Shown here: positions 52,201 through 63,199 of the stretch, piece after piece
Layout of the letters: every line of letters starts with the position of its first letter
How positions within the stretch are numbered: the first letter of the stretch is position 1
Assembly (NCBI RefSeq): GCF_032854445.1
Contig: NC_088295.1
Coordinates: forward strand, 8,000,501-8,064,500
Length of the DNA stretch: 64,000 nucleotides
DNA from: Liolophura sinensis
Taxonomy: Eukaryota > Mollusca > Polyplacophora > Chitonida > Chitonidae
Direction: 5' to 3'
Made by a program: the position numbers and the translations under genes
The notes under the pieces: generated by a model
What the model saw: the letters and a program-made list of their open reading frames with translations, nothing else
What the model was told of the DNA's origin: nothing
Databases searched by the model: none

Positions 52201-55200
52201 GTAGATCCAGGATCAATCCTTGATCGAGTCACACCTAAGACTTTAAAAGAGGAAGTTGTAACTTCCTCGCTTTGGCGTTCAGCATGAAGGGGATAGTGCA
52301 ACGACTGGTTGACCCGTATCAGTATAATGGCTCGGGCGGGGCGGCTTACTTGCCTTCGGTAAGTCGTCTCAGTGAAGCAGCACTAAATAAAAGAGCAGTG
52401 GAAATCCGTCCTGCAACAAGGAGGCACATTATACGTACATGCACCCTAATGATTCCTTTGTCGTCATATGACTGAAAAATTGTTGAGTACGACGTTAAAC
52501 CCCAAGCACTCACTCACTCACTCACTCAACTCACAGCGACCGCATTGGTGAGAGGCTCCTGGATCATTACGCTGTGCTAGCATGCTAACCAACTGAGCCA
52601 CGGAGGCCCCTCTGGGGTACTGGGAGTGGTATCTCACATGTAGTATATGGACACAGCTATGCTGGCAGGGTGGAGTACATGGGGGTTGTATCTAACCTGT
52701 TGTACATGGACATGGCTATACTGGCAGGGTGGAGTACTAGGGAGTCGTATCTCACCTGTTGTATATGGACACAGTTATACTAGCAGGATGGGGTACAGGG
52801 AGTGGTATCTCACCTGTAGTATATGGACACGGCTATACTGGCAGGGTGGGGTACTGCGAGCAGTATCTCACCTGTTGTATATGGACACGGCTATACTGGC
52901 AGGGTGGAGTACTGGGAGTGGTATCTCACCTGTTGTATATCTCACCTGTTGTATATGGACACGGCTATACTGGCAGGGTGGAATACAGGGAGTGGTATCT
53001 CACCTGTTGTATATGGATACAGCTATACTGGCAGGATGGGGTACTGGGAGTGGTATCTCACCTGTTGTACATGGACACAGCTATACTGGCAGGATGGGGT
53101 ACAGGGAGTGGTATCTCACCTGTTGTATATGGACACGGCTATACTGGCAGGGTGGAATACAGGGAGTGGTATCTCACATGTTGTATATGGATACAGCTAT
53201 ACTGGCAGGATGGGGTACTGGGAGTGGTATCTCACCTGTTGTATATGGACACGGCTATACTGGCAGGGTGGAATACAGGGAGTGGTATCTCACATGTTGT
53301 ATATGGATACAGCTATACTGGCAGGATGGGGTACAGGGAGTGGTATCTCACCTGTTGTATATGGGCAGAGCTATACTGGCAGGATGGGGTACTGGGAGTG
53401 GTATCTCACATGTTGTATATGGACACAGCTATACTGGCAGGATGGAGTACTGGGAGTGGTATCTCACCTGTTGTATATGGACACGGCTATACTGGCAGGA
53501 TGGGGTACTGGGAGAGGTATCTCTAGTCTTTGACATCTCAGTTCATTTCTCACTGGTTTCCATGGGTGAAGGCGGCGTCTGTCAAAATACACACATGCCA
53601 TACTTTATACATTGAATTGTCATCAAAATAAGAGATTGCATTATTTAACAAGTCCATGTTATATTCTCACTAAAGTGTTCAAATTATCTCAAGTGCTTAT
53701 TCACAGCCAAGGGACATAACCCAAAGGAGACAAGTGACATCTGATCCTACACACATGTCAATGTATATAATATTGTACCGGTAGACACTGAAAATATTCC
53801 AATCTGCATCCTATGGAACATTTTATGTTCACACATGTAAAACATGCTAGCTTACCTCAGGGCTCTGTTACTTGTATGGTCACCTTTCCTTTGGCTAGGG
53901 TTGAAAATAGACTCATCTAGATAAGGGGCAGCCACTGAAATGTCACCTGTCCAAGAGAAAGCACTTTTCATTGTATACAAACTATTACATAGAGAAAAAT
54001 CCACATACAAAAGAAACTTATTAGTTTGTCATTTTCCTGATGCAAAAGTATTTAACTTTTCATGATATTGTCAAACTGGTACGTCATATGCACAGGTTCT
54101 TGGCAATGTGAGTAACCCATGTATATATAAATTTTATTGAGATTTCACACTACACTCAAAAAATATTTCCCCTGCATAAAAGGTCACCCATATGGTTGCC
54201 TGTGCTCTTCTATGTTGTTACATATCATCATGATACATTGTATCCATTTGACAGCTTCTGTATGGTCACTGTACATTATCCAAGTGATCACTGGACTATC
54301 ACACTATCCACCTCATCATGATACCCACCTGAAGGCCTGTGTGCAGCTATCACACTATCCACCTCATCATGATACCCACCTGAAGGCCTGTGTGCAGCTA
54401 TCACACTATCCATGCACCTCATCATGATACCCACCTGAAGGCCTGTGTGCAGCTATCACACTATCCACCTCATCATGATACCCACCTGAAGGCCTGTGTA
54501 CAGCTATCACACTATCCATGCACCTCATCATGATACCCACCTGAAGGCCTGTGTGCAGCCATCACACTATCCATGCACCTCATCATGATACCCACCTGAA
54601 GGCCTGTGTACAGCTATCACACTATCCATGCACCTCATCACGATACCCACCTGAAGGCCTGTGTGCAGCTATCACACTATCCACCTCATCATGATACCCA
54701 CCTAAAGGCCTGTGTACAGTTATCACACTATCCACCTCATCATGATACCCACCTGAAAGCCTGAGTGCAGCTATCACACTATCCACCTCATCATAATACC
54801 CACCTGAAGGCCTGTGTACAGCCATCAAACTATCCATGCACCTCATCATGATACCCACCTGAAGGCCTATGAACAGCTATCACACTATCCAGGTCATCAT
54901 GATATTCTCCACTCTCTAACATGTGCAAGTAACGGCCTAAATTCAGATGTTCCACCTTTAATAAACAAACACATAAGAAAAAAATGTCCATATTAGTATG
55001 ACCAAATGATCAAATCTTAGCAAGTGTATACACAGACGTATAACAATTCTAAAAACAGACATGATCACACACGTACCTCAATCAGAGGTTGTTGACAAAG
55101 TGCTACATGTAAGGAAAACAAACATGTATCCAACACCAAATACCTCTTGGCACAGTTGCACAGGACAGTTTACATTGTACAGTTATTGAGACGCAGGCCC

Positions 55201-57656
55201 AACAACCATGAAAAAATAGGTCAAGGTCAATGAAAAACAACAGAGTTCTGTGTGGTATACTTTGATTAAAAATGCTTGAAGTGTTCAACTCAACTATTAT
55301 TGTGTTTACAAGTCTGTAACAAAATATATATCAAAAACCCACATGATCTTAAAAAAAAAAAGCCCAACAGCAGGGAAAATAAATAGTTTGATAAAACAGG
55401 TTATGAACGTTTAGGATATAAAGATTTTACAAAGAAATGGATGGACAGACAAAATTACTAATACCAAGCACTGCATTGAAGATAATACCTCCATTCCAAT
55501 TTTCAGTGAGTGGCAATAGATGTAAAACATGTAGTGCTTATATACTGCTACTTTATACTGCACCCTAGCATATTTTATGTCGACAGCAACAGTCAGGTTT
55601 ATGTGTAGAAACAGGCAGAATCTGCTTTAAAAAAGTAAAGAAAAAAAAAAAAGAAGAAAAAAAAAAACTTGCACCCACCAAATACTGTACAAATACTTGT
55701 TGCGAAGCTAGGGTTAAGTGGACAAAAGTCTTAGTTTCAAACATGAAGTCTCGTTGGTCAATTCTTTCCAGTACATATGCCAATGACTACATCTATGTTC
55801 TTAATGCAACATTCTTTACCACACACAGGGCAGATCCTTTCAACCAGGAGAAAGTTTAGTTTTTGTACTTTGCTCAACAAATCAGCCTACATTATATCTG
55901 GACATAATAAAATTAAACATTCAGAAAAATATTAAAGTGATATCAGCTTCAGGTGAAATACTGTGAAAATTATCTGTGAGAATTTTCCTTTAAGGAGAAA
56001 AGAAAATTTGAACATAATTTTGTAAAGAGGGTATTTGGGACCACTTCTTCAGAACATAGATGTATGAGTAATAAAATTGTTTGTGTCTGGATTTGATCCT
56101 TACCCCTAAAATATGTTAAAGCAGGATTTTAATCATATTTATACTTTTAATGTACATTTAATGTGTTCGCTTGAATGTTAACGACGAATTTACACTCACA
56201 TAACTTATTATACATATATATCATCCTCATTTAGAACATTGCTAAGCAACGATGATCGACATATACCAAACTGTGATCCCAAACACCCACCATGCAAAAA
56301 ATGCCCTAAGAAAAACAAGATCCAAGACTATATTCACAAATAAATTTTCCTGCCCTTTCATCACAAAAAGTATGCATCATTTTTCTCTTCCTTTATGGTG
56401 GGTCATCTCATCTGACATGAAGGAGATGATTACAGAGTTAAATGAAAAGTGGTAAATACCTCTCAGGGATTAATACACATTTACACAGGATTTGCTACAA
56501 ACTGATCACATGGTCGACACACCCACCCCACCCCTCCCCACCCCCCAGTGGTGCAGCTGTAAGCTCAGAGACTAATCCTGCAAACAGCATTAGGCTGCAC
56601 ATACAGTGTATGCCAGACATCAGACATTTCCATGACAAAACCTCGACTTATCAGCTTTATCAACAATTGCTGACAGTTCTCCAGATAATGCAGGATGCAA
56701 AGGTCATATGCAGACAGGGAAAGATCAAGGAAACATTGTTTTACATGTATAAATTATCTGCAGCCCTTCAATAACAACTGCAAGTGATGAGGCAGATAAG
56801 GAGGGTCTCTAGAGGGAGTCATTAGTACACTAGCCGTTTACCTGTGGTGTAGCCCTTAACACAAATACCCCCACCAACAATGCATGCATGCTCAAATAAT
56901 GCTTGAGATTTCCAACTGGTGTTTAAAAAACTTTAAAATAAATGTGTTTTGAGACTTTTCCGAAAAAACAGTTACTATAAATTTACAATGTGAAAAATAT
57001 CATGCACAGGTAAAACGCAATTTACGTGAAAACTTTCCAGATGAGACTCCTAAATCATACGCACATAATGACAAAGAGATATAGGCAACATGTATATATA
57101 CATTTAAAGCCTCTTAGTTACTTATGTGACATATTACTCAGGTCATGATTTATGTACAAATAATGTTGTTAGTCACTGATAATGACTGATCAACGTGTTC
57201 AACAACAAAACATCAGCATTTCACTAACTTTTTAGGCACATCAACCGGAAATGGGTTATAACATTCTTGTCGGCCAACTATGAAATCGTGCTATATTCTC
57301 TATGCAGCAGCAAACAATGTAAAAAGAAGTGCTTCCATAAAATAATGTAGAAAGTAAATTACATTAGGCTTCACATGCATGTTAAGTTAAAACACCTGTC
57401 AGCAGGTAAAACCACCCATACCGCTGTCAAAGAGAATCCCACAAAAAGTGACATCTGCTAATCCACAGTACTGTCAACCTGACATTCACTTAATGATTAA
57501 AAAGGGGGCAAGACAATAAAAAAATTTATGTGCTGTGCATCAACCATTTCAGTTCTCTCCATGTGCTTATTTCACCTCTACTTTCAGCATCATGAATATC
57601 AAGGCACAACAAGTATACACCTATCATTTCCTGCAAGCTATATATTGATCTATATG

Positions 57657-57698
<42 letters not shown>

Positions 57699-60600
57699 CG
57701 ACCAAGTTATACAAGCTAATCTATAACATTCAAGCGGAATCACACTTTAGAGTGTCAAAACTAATCACTTCCAACGATAAATACATCAATTTCACAAAAT
57801 CACAGAGTGATGGTAAACTAAAGGTATCTTTATGTTGGAAACATTTAATACTGGTGGTCTTCACGAATATCCAGTGTATCCAGTTTTGCCTCCCCTAACC
57901 TCCATGTTTCTTTTTAGACAGAGATCTGTCAAATCCGGTTAAACCAACTTATTCAGGTAATGCCCAAGTTTGTACCTACCTTCAGTTCAAAGTGGTTGTC
58001 AGTCTCTTCCAGTGGCACCAAAAACGAGTTGGAAAATATCTCCATGAATAGTTTACAGGCTAATCCTGCAAAAACAAAGTAAGTGGAACTTTCTAGTCTT
58101 CAGAAAATACTTTCTGTATGTCTTCAGAAAGAATGACAAAACACGGAAAGCAAATTCAGGTAAAGCTTCTCCTGTAAAACCCAAATTTATTTATTTATTT
58201 ATTTGATAGGATTAAACTCTGACACAAGAATAGGAGAGCAATCAGGTGTAGGATGATGGAAATTGCTCAGTGCTCAGAGTAAACCAACCACACTGTTAAG
58301 TAGTTGTCGTAGAGAAAATTTGCTACACCTGCTGTTAAACATATAAGAGGATGGGCTTCTGTAATAAACAGTTTGAATGATACTGCATGCATCTCTACAA
58401 TGTACATGAATCTTTCCACATTCTGCATTAAACTTACATGACAATGATCTATGTACATGACAACACTCTAACAAAATATACATATATCTCAGCTATGCCT
58501 GACCTTTCCAGTCTTTAGCTTCTAGCTGTTGTTTCTCCCAGAACTCTGCCTCTGTCCCAGGTAGTCTGCTCAAAATATGAACAGGGTAAAATGCCTCCAG
58601 AAGCTTAGCAGCTGAGGATACCACCATCTGAAATATTGTACAGAGCTTATAGGCTGAGGATATAACAATATGAAATATTGTACATAAGCTTACCTGTAGA
58701 TGATACCACCATCTGAAATACTGTACACAAGCTAAGCAGCTGAGGACATTACCATCTAAAATATTGTACACAAACTTAGCAGCTGAGGATAGTGCCATCT
58801 GAAATATGGTACAGAGCTTATAGGCTGAGGATAGTGCCATCTGAAATATGGTACAGAAGCTTAGCAGCTGAGAATACTGCTATATGAAATATTGTACATA
58901 AGCTTAGCAGCAGACGATATCACCATCTGAAATATTGTACAGAGCTTACAGACTGAAAATACTGCCATCTGAAATATGGTACAGAGGCTTAGCAGCTGAG
59001 GACACCACCATCTGAAATATTGTACAGAAGCTTAGCAGCTGAGGACATCACCATCTGAAATATTGTACAGAGCTTACAGACTGAGAGTACTGCCATCTGA
59101 AATATGGTACAGAGGCTTAGCAGCTGAGGACACCACCATCTGAAATATTGTACAGAAGCTTAGCAGCTGAGGACATCACCATCTGAAATATTGTACAGAG
59201 CTTACAGACTGAGAATACTGCCATCTGAAATATGGTAAAGAGACTTAGCAGCTGAGGATATCACCATCTGAAAAATTGTACAGAAGCTTAGCAGCTGAGG
59301 ACATCACCATCTGAAATATTGTACAGAGCTTATAGGCTGAGGATACTGCCATCTGAAATACTGTACAGAGACTTAGCAGCTGAGGATATCACCATCTGAA
59401 ATATTGTACAGAAGCTTAGCAGTTGAGGATACCACCATCTGAAATACTGTGCAGAGTTTATAGGCTGAGGATACCTTCATCTGAAATGGTAAACAGAAGG
59501 TTAACTGCATAAGATACCATCATCTGAAATGGTGTACAGAAGCTTAGCAGCTGAGGATACCACCATCTGAAATACTGTACAGAACTTATAGGCTGAGGAT
59601 ACTGCCATCTGAAATATTGTACACAAGCTTAGCAGCTGGGGATACCACCACCTGAAATATTGTACTTAAGCTTAGCAGCTGGGGATACCACCATCTGAAA
59701 TATTGTACACAAGCTTAGCAGCTGAGGATACGGCCATCTGAAATATTGTACAGAGCTTACAGGCTGAAGATACCGCCATCTGAAATATTGTACACAAGCT
59801 TAGCAGCTGGGGATACGGCCATCTGAAATATTGTACACACGCTTAGCAGCTGGGGATACCACCATCTGAAATATTGTACAGAGCTTATAGGCTGAGGGTA
59901 CCACCGTATGAAATATTGTACAGAAGCTTAGCAGCTGATGATACCGCCATCTGAAATACTATACAGACACTTAGCAGCTGAGGACACCACCATCTGAAAT
60001 ACTGTACAGATAATAGCTGTTGAGGATTCCACCATCTGAAATATTGTACAGAACCTTAGCAGCTGAGGATACCGCTATCTGAAACTGTATAGGTATGAAC
60101 ACTGTCCATACATAATCATCCAACACAGGTAAACACTACCAAACATGACCAGTGAACTTGACTGTCGGAATATAGAATTACAATTCAGGGACAAATGTGA
60201 GGAAAACTCATTGTAGAACTACAGGCAAATAGATTTCCTATCAAATAAATGAATATGCTATGATATGCTGCTGGAAAATCGTAAGTTTCAGTTCAAAAAA
60301 TAATATTTAAAAAATGCACTTTTGTGAGCGAAATTTTAGGTCATTTAAGGTAATTTGGACAATGGATTCACTGTTACACAGAGCAGCTGGATTCTGTGGT
60401 CTTATTTTGAAATTATTCACATACGTTGTATTGTCATGTGAGCAAAATAATGCAAGACATGCAAGCATTAATCTACTGTGGAATCATAGAAAATGGTAGT
60501 GTTTGGCACAGTGTGCAACTTGAATGCTGACCATACTGATCAATCAACCATGCCCACGGCAGACAGCTCAAACTGAACATGATGGTGGTCACTGAGTGAA

Positions 60601-62351
60601 TAAATACATCCAGGTGGGAATACTTCATAATTAACACTGCTAATCTGACAATACAGGTGACTGATCATAGGACAAAGGCCCAGTGATAAATAATACCACG
60701 ATGGGGAGTGAAAAGCTGGATTTTGCTGGAAAACTTAGGCAGGGAAATACAATGTATATTTATGTCTATTAATGCTACAGATAAATAAACAGATCTATCT
60801 TTCTGTGCATATAACTGGACTAACCAGTAAGATACACCACAGTTCTACTATTTTGTTTCAAACAGCCTTATTATCTTACCTTCAGCTCTTTTTCTGGTAG
60901 TTTAACCCTGGGTCGTAAATTAAGAGTCACCCCTGTGTTGAGCCTCATTGCACGTCTGTCAACCAGCAACACAGATTAATTATGAATTGAAATGAATGTA
61001 AAATTAGAAACAAAAACGATAACATAAAAGCAAAGGTGGGATAGTGAAGAGAGCACATTGTCACCTGGCCAGGAAATAAGCGGAGCCATCTGATATAGAG
61101 GCCATGGAGAAGGACAGCTCATATCCACCAGGTAAATAACCAGCTTTTCTACCCTCAACATGACTGCTTAATCCATTCTGAAACCTGATATCTTTTTTCT
61201 TTTTTCATGCAGAAACTAAAATTATTTAACTATGCTATCCAAACACATTTCGGCAACAAAGGATTATGAACCAATACACTGATAAACAAGACTTAATATA
61301 ACTTGTGCAACACTGGATACATATGTTTAGCAAAGGAAACAATTTGATCAAGTTTACAATACAATCAAGTTTATCATTACAACATATCTATTTTTTTCAA
61401 TCATGTAATAATTAATAAACAGTATGCTTTTAATCAATGAACAGACAGCATTAAATCAGCAAGGCAAGTTCTCGACAAATCTGACTAGCATAGCATAAAT
61501 TTAGATTAATTAAAGTATTTTGCGGATTAAACTGCAGGAATTGTTCAAGCTGGGAACATATGAAATTCACACGAATTTATAGCAGCATGTCCAGATCAGA
61601 TAAAAGTCCTCTGCTTGATCAATGTCAGTGGCTGAATTTCAGTTCATGACTTAAGAGTATACATAGAGTGTAGAGTGTACATACATGTATATATGTACTT
61701 TACACAGACTACGCTGAAAATTTACGCAAAAATTCAATCAGCCTAAATCCAAATGAATTTTTTGTGATTATTATAGAACAGCCCCAATAATTACCTTTCG
61801 CAAAATGTATATCAGCCTTATCTGGCCACATGTAACTACTCAAAATTGGTACTAAAGTTCGTAAAACTTATAATGTTGGTTGCTATGCCTGCCTAACTTT
61901 TTCACTCTTAAGAATCATTTTATCACTATAAATAGTACAGATATGAGTCTGCTGTTTTCTGAAAGAAAATAAAGTAATATGAGTGGCTATTCTTGGCAAA
62001 TCAGAGAAAATTTCACTTGATTAGCAAATACACTGTATGAATTTTTGTCAAAAATCTCCTGTACACTTCCTTAAGGACAAATGCCATGCATTGGTAAGGT
62101 CATTTAAACAACATGCACTATGCTAGGTAGAAATGTGCATTGTCAAGACTAAAGACTAAATCGTAGAAAAAAATAATTGCATGAAAATGTCTGAATTTAT
62201 GCATCAAGCTTATATGTTACAGAGACACTCACTTTTTGACTTTGGATTTGAGCTCTTCTTCATACTGATGAGTCTCCTCCAGAAGATTTTATAAACTCCT
62301 TCCTCTTCTACACTGGCAGAAAATGGTTGGAAACACTTCAGAGTAAATTCC
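46251..62351 (-). CDS. Unrecognised multi-exon gene, last eight coding exons; upstream exon has an apparent 1-base frameshift
   Basis: Exons 62351-62233, 61184-61065, 60955-60880, 58627-58504, 58065-57980, 54955-54859, 53946-53856 and 46650-46251 have good AG/GT borders. From the second exon onward they join without a frame break to a TAA at 46251. About 370 codons lie in the window. Readable segments are GYLPGGYELSFSMASISDG, AKLLEAFYPVHILSRLPG, KLFMEIFSNSFLVPLEETD, VEHLNLGRYLHMLESGEYH and an acidic, Ser/Glu-rich tail of about 130 residues. The first exon ends in a probable helical segment (EETHQYEEELKSKV). I do not recognise the family. The FMEIFSNSFLVPL part faintly recalls the end of PXA domains of sorting nexins, which is a guess. 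The 5' end lies upstream of 62351, in or beyond the window. The last exon could splice on at GTGGTAAAG rather than stop. Three of its introns hold minisatellites. Confidence 0.75.
46956..51465. repeat. Higher-order duplication inside the 58-bp array, offset 2385 bp
   Basis: The segment from about 46956 to 49075 recurs at about 49341 to 51460, shifted by 2385 bases. Irregular landmarks recur at the same spacing: a TGTACAAAGCTATGCTGGCA unit, a shortened GGACACGGGGTACTGGGAGA unit and a GGAGGAGTATTTTGCCAGCT unit. Over these landmarks I see no differences between the two copies. A third partial copy of the first units lies at 49137-49255. Confidence 0.88.
51958..52609 (-). mobile_element. SINE family A, minus orientation, split by a nested SINE B
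   Basis: The 3' half (51958-52159) and the tRNA-like head half (52543-52609, ending AACTGAGCCACGGAGGCCCC) together form one complete family A element inserted in the 58-bp array. Read on the minus strand the head is GGGGCCTCCGTGGCTCAGTT then GGTTAGCATGC, a tRNA-like box A. Confidence 0.92.
52145..52542 (+). mobile_element. SINE family B nested in SINE A, 15-bp target-site duplication
   Basis: The element at 52160-52527 is flanked by AACTCACAGCGACCG at 52145-52159 and 52528-52542. It begins GCCCGGATAGCACAGTTGGT with box B GGATCAATCC and has the central segment GGCTTACTTGCCTTCGGTAA. It ends with a GTTGAGTACGACGTTAAACC segment and four to five CACT repeats. The duplication is cut from SINE A sequence, proving that B inserted after A. 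Confidence 0.96.
54293..54905 (-). repeat. 51/55-bp minisatellite made of the tail and donor of exon 54955-54859
   Basis: On the minus strand the real exon ends TATCATGATGACCTGGATAG, TGTGATAGCTGTTCATAGGC, CTTCAG-GTGGG. About ten more copies follow in the intron, each repeating the 46 exon bases plus GTGGG with small changes. The donor CTTCAG-GTGGGT is kept in nearly all copies. A 51-bp unit is 17 codons, so copies encode repeated DEVDSVIAAHRPSGGYH-like peptides; the variant units with an extra CATG break the frame. The first intronic unit carries this insertion and runs into a TAG. Confidence 0.92.
57646..57699. repeat. (TA)n microsatellite
   Basis: About 50 bases of TA dinucleotide with a few C interruptions, in an intron of the unrecognised gene. 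Confidence 0.93.
58590..60095 (-). repeat. About 43-bp minisatellite carrying the acceptor and first 30 nt of exon 58627-58504
   Basis: On the minus strand the unit reads TACAATATTTCAG then ATGGTGGTATCCTCAGCTGC and TAAGCTTCTG. The second part is exactly the start of the real exon. By length there are about 34 copies, many keeping TTTCAG-ATGG, interspersed with a variant bearing AGCCTATAAGCTC in place of the exon-like end. The array begins at the real exon edge and extends only upstream into the intron. Confidence 0.92.
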
Positions 62352-62567
62352 CTGAAAACAAATCAACTTACGTTGACATTTATAGCCTTCAATAAAGTGT
62401 ATTTAAGTTCAGTAAAATATAAAACAAAAAGTTAACCAAAAGAGTGTGATGCATCAGGCTAATATTGTTCCATTGTCTTAGACAACACCAAATCGGCCTA
62501 ATGGGATATATATAAATATATAACATTAATACATATAAACACCATATACAGGCCAAATGATAAAATC

Positions 62568-62846
62568 ATTTATAAACCTCAAGGCCTCTGTTGCCAAGGT
62601 GGTTAGGACGGCAGTGTGGTGCAATAACCCAGGACCCTCTCACCAATGCAGTCACTGTGGGTTCAAGACTGTGAGTTCAAGTCCAACTCATGCTGGCTTC
62701 CTATACTTGCATGCATGGGAAGGTCTGCAGCAAACCTGCAGATGGTCGTGGGTTTCCCCCCCAAACTCTGTCCTGTTTCCTCCCACTATAATGCTGGCCA
62801 ACATCATTTAAGTGAAATATTCTAGAGTACGGTGTAAAGGCCAATC

Positions 62847-62878
<32 letters not shown>

Positions 62879-62880
62879 AA
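62568..62880 (+). mobile_element. Full-length SINE family A, plus orientation
   Basis: The tRNA-like head (CCTCTGTTGCCAAGGTGGTT with a GGTTCAAGACT box B) is followed by CTCATGCTGGCTTCCT, GATGGTCGTGGGTTTCCCCC, CTATAATGCTGGCCAAC and an AATA-repeat tail. ATTTATAAA flanks it at 62568-62576 and 62872-62880; the repeated bases are simple, so this target duplication is less certain than the others. Confidence 0.85.
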
Positions 62881-63199
62881 TCAACACAGTCTTAAAACAG
62901 GCAACACTTATGGGGAAACTTAAATTCATGATTTTGTTATCGTATGTTTTCTACTTGTAATTGGTTTCCCTATTAAATATGTCACAGTCAGATTCTCATA
63001 TGAGTTATAGGGCCTACAAACTATGATGTGTAGTATATGTGTATCACGTTTGGAATTCTAACCCGCCTGAAAGTATAGGTAGAAATAAAATGTTGCATAG
63101 AAGGCGACAAAAATCAAGCGGAATTCACGGTTCCCAATCGATGTTTGTAGTCTTCTGCTAAATAATTTAACATTTTTCACATTCATGACACAGCGTGCC

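Larger units (their letters stand above)
46912..53524 (-). repeat. 58-bp minisatellite of roughly 100 units with a donor-like motif in each unit
   Basis: The plus-strand unit is ACTGGGAGTGGTATCTCACC, then TGTTGTATATGGACACAGCT and ATACTGGCAGGATGGGGT. On the strand of the host gene each unit reads CCTGCCAG, 24 nt, then CAACAG-GTGAGATACC, a strong 5' splice-site consensus. The array fills the intron between exons 53946-53856 and 46650-46251 and is interrupted at about 51955-52610 by two nested SINEs. The plus strand has no stops in any frame, giving spurious frames up to 322 codons. The unit does not match either flanking exon. Confidence 0.95.

Noticed and set aside
46912-53615. Many long plus-strand open frames (up to 322 codons) with repeated YLTCCIWTRLYWQGG-like peptides
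   Set aside because: The 58-bp unit has no plus-strand stop and is not a multiple of three, so all three frames are open throughout. The array lies in an intron on the opposite strand and starts are simply the ATGs in the units.
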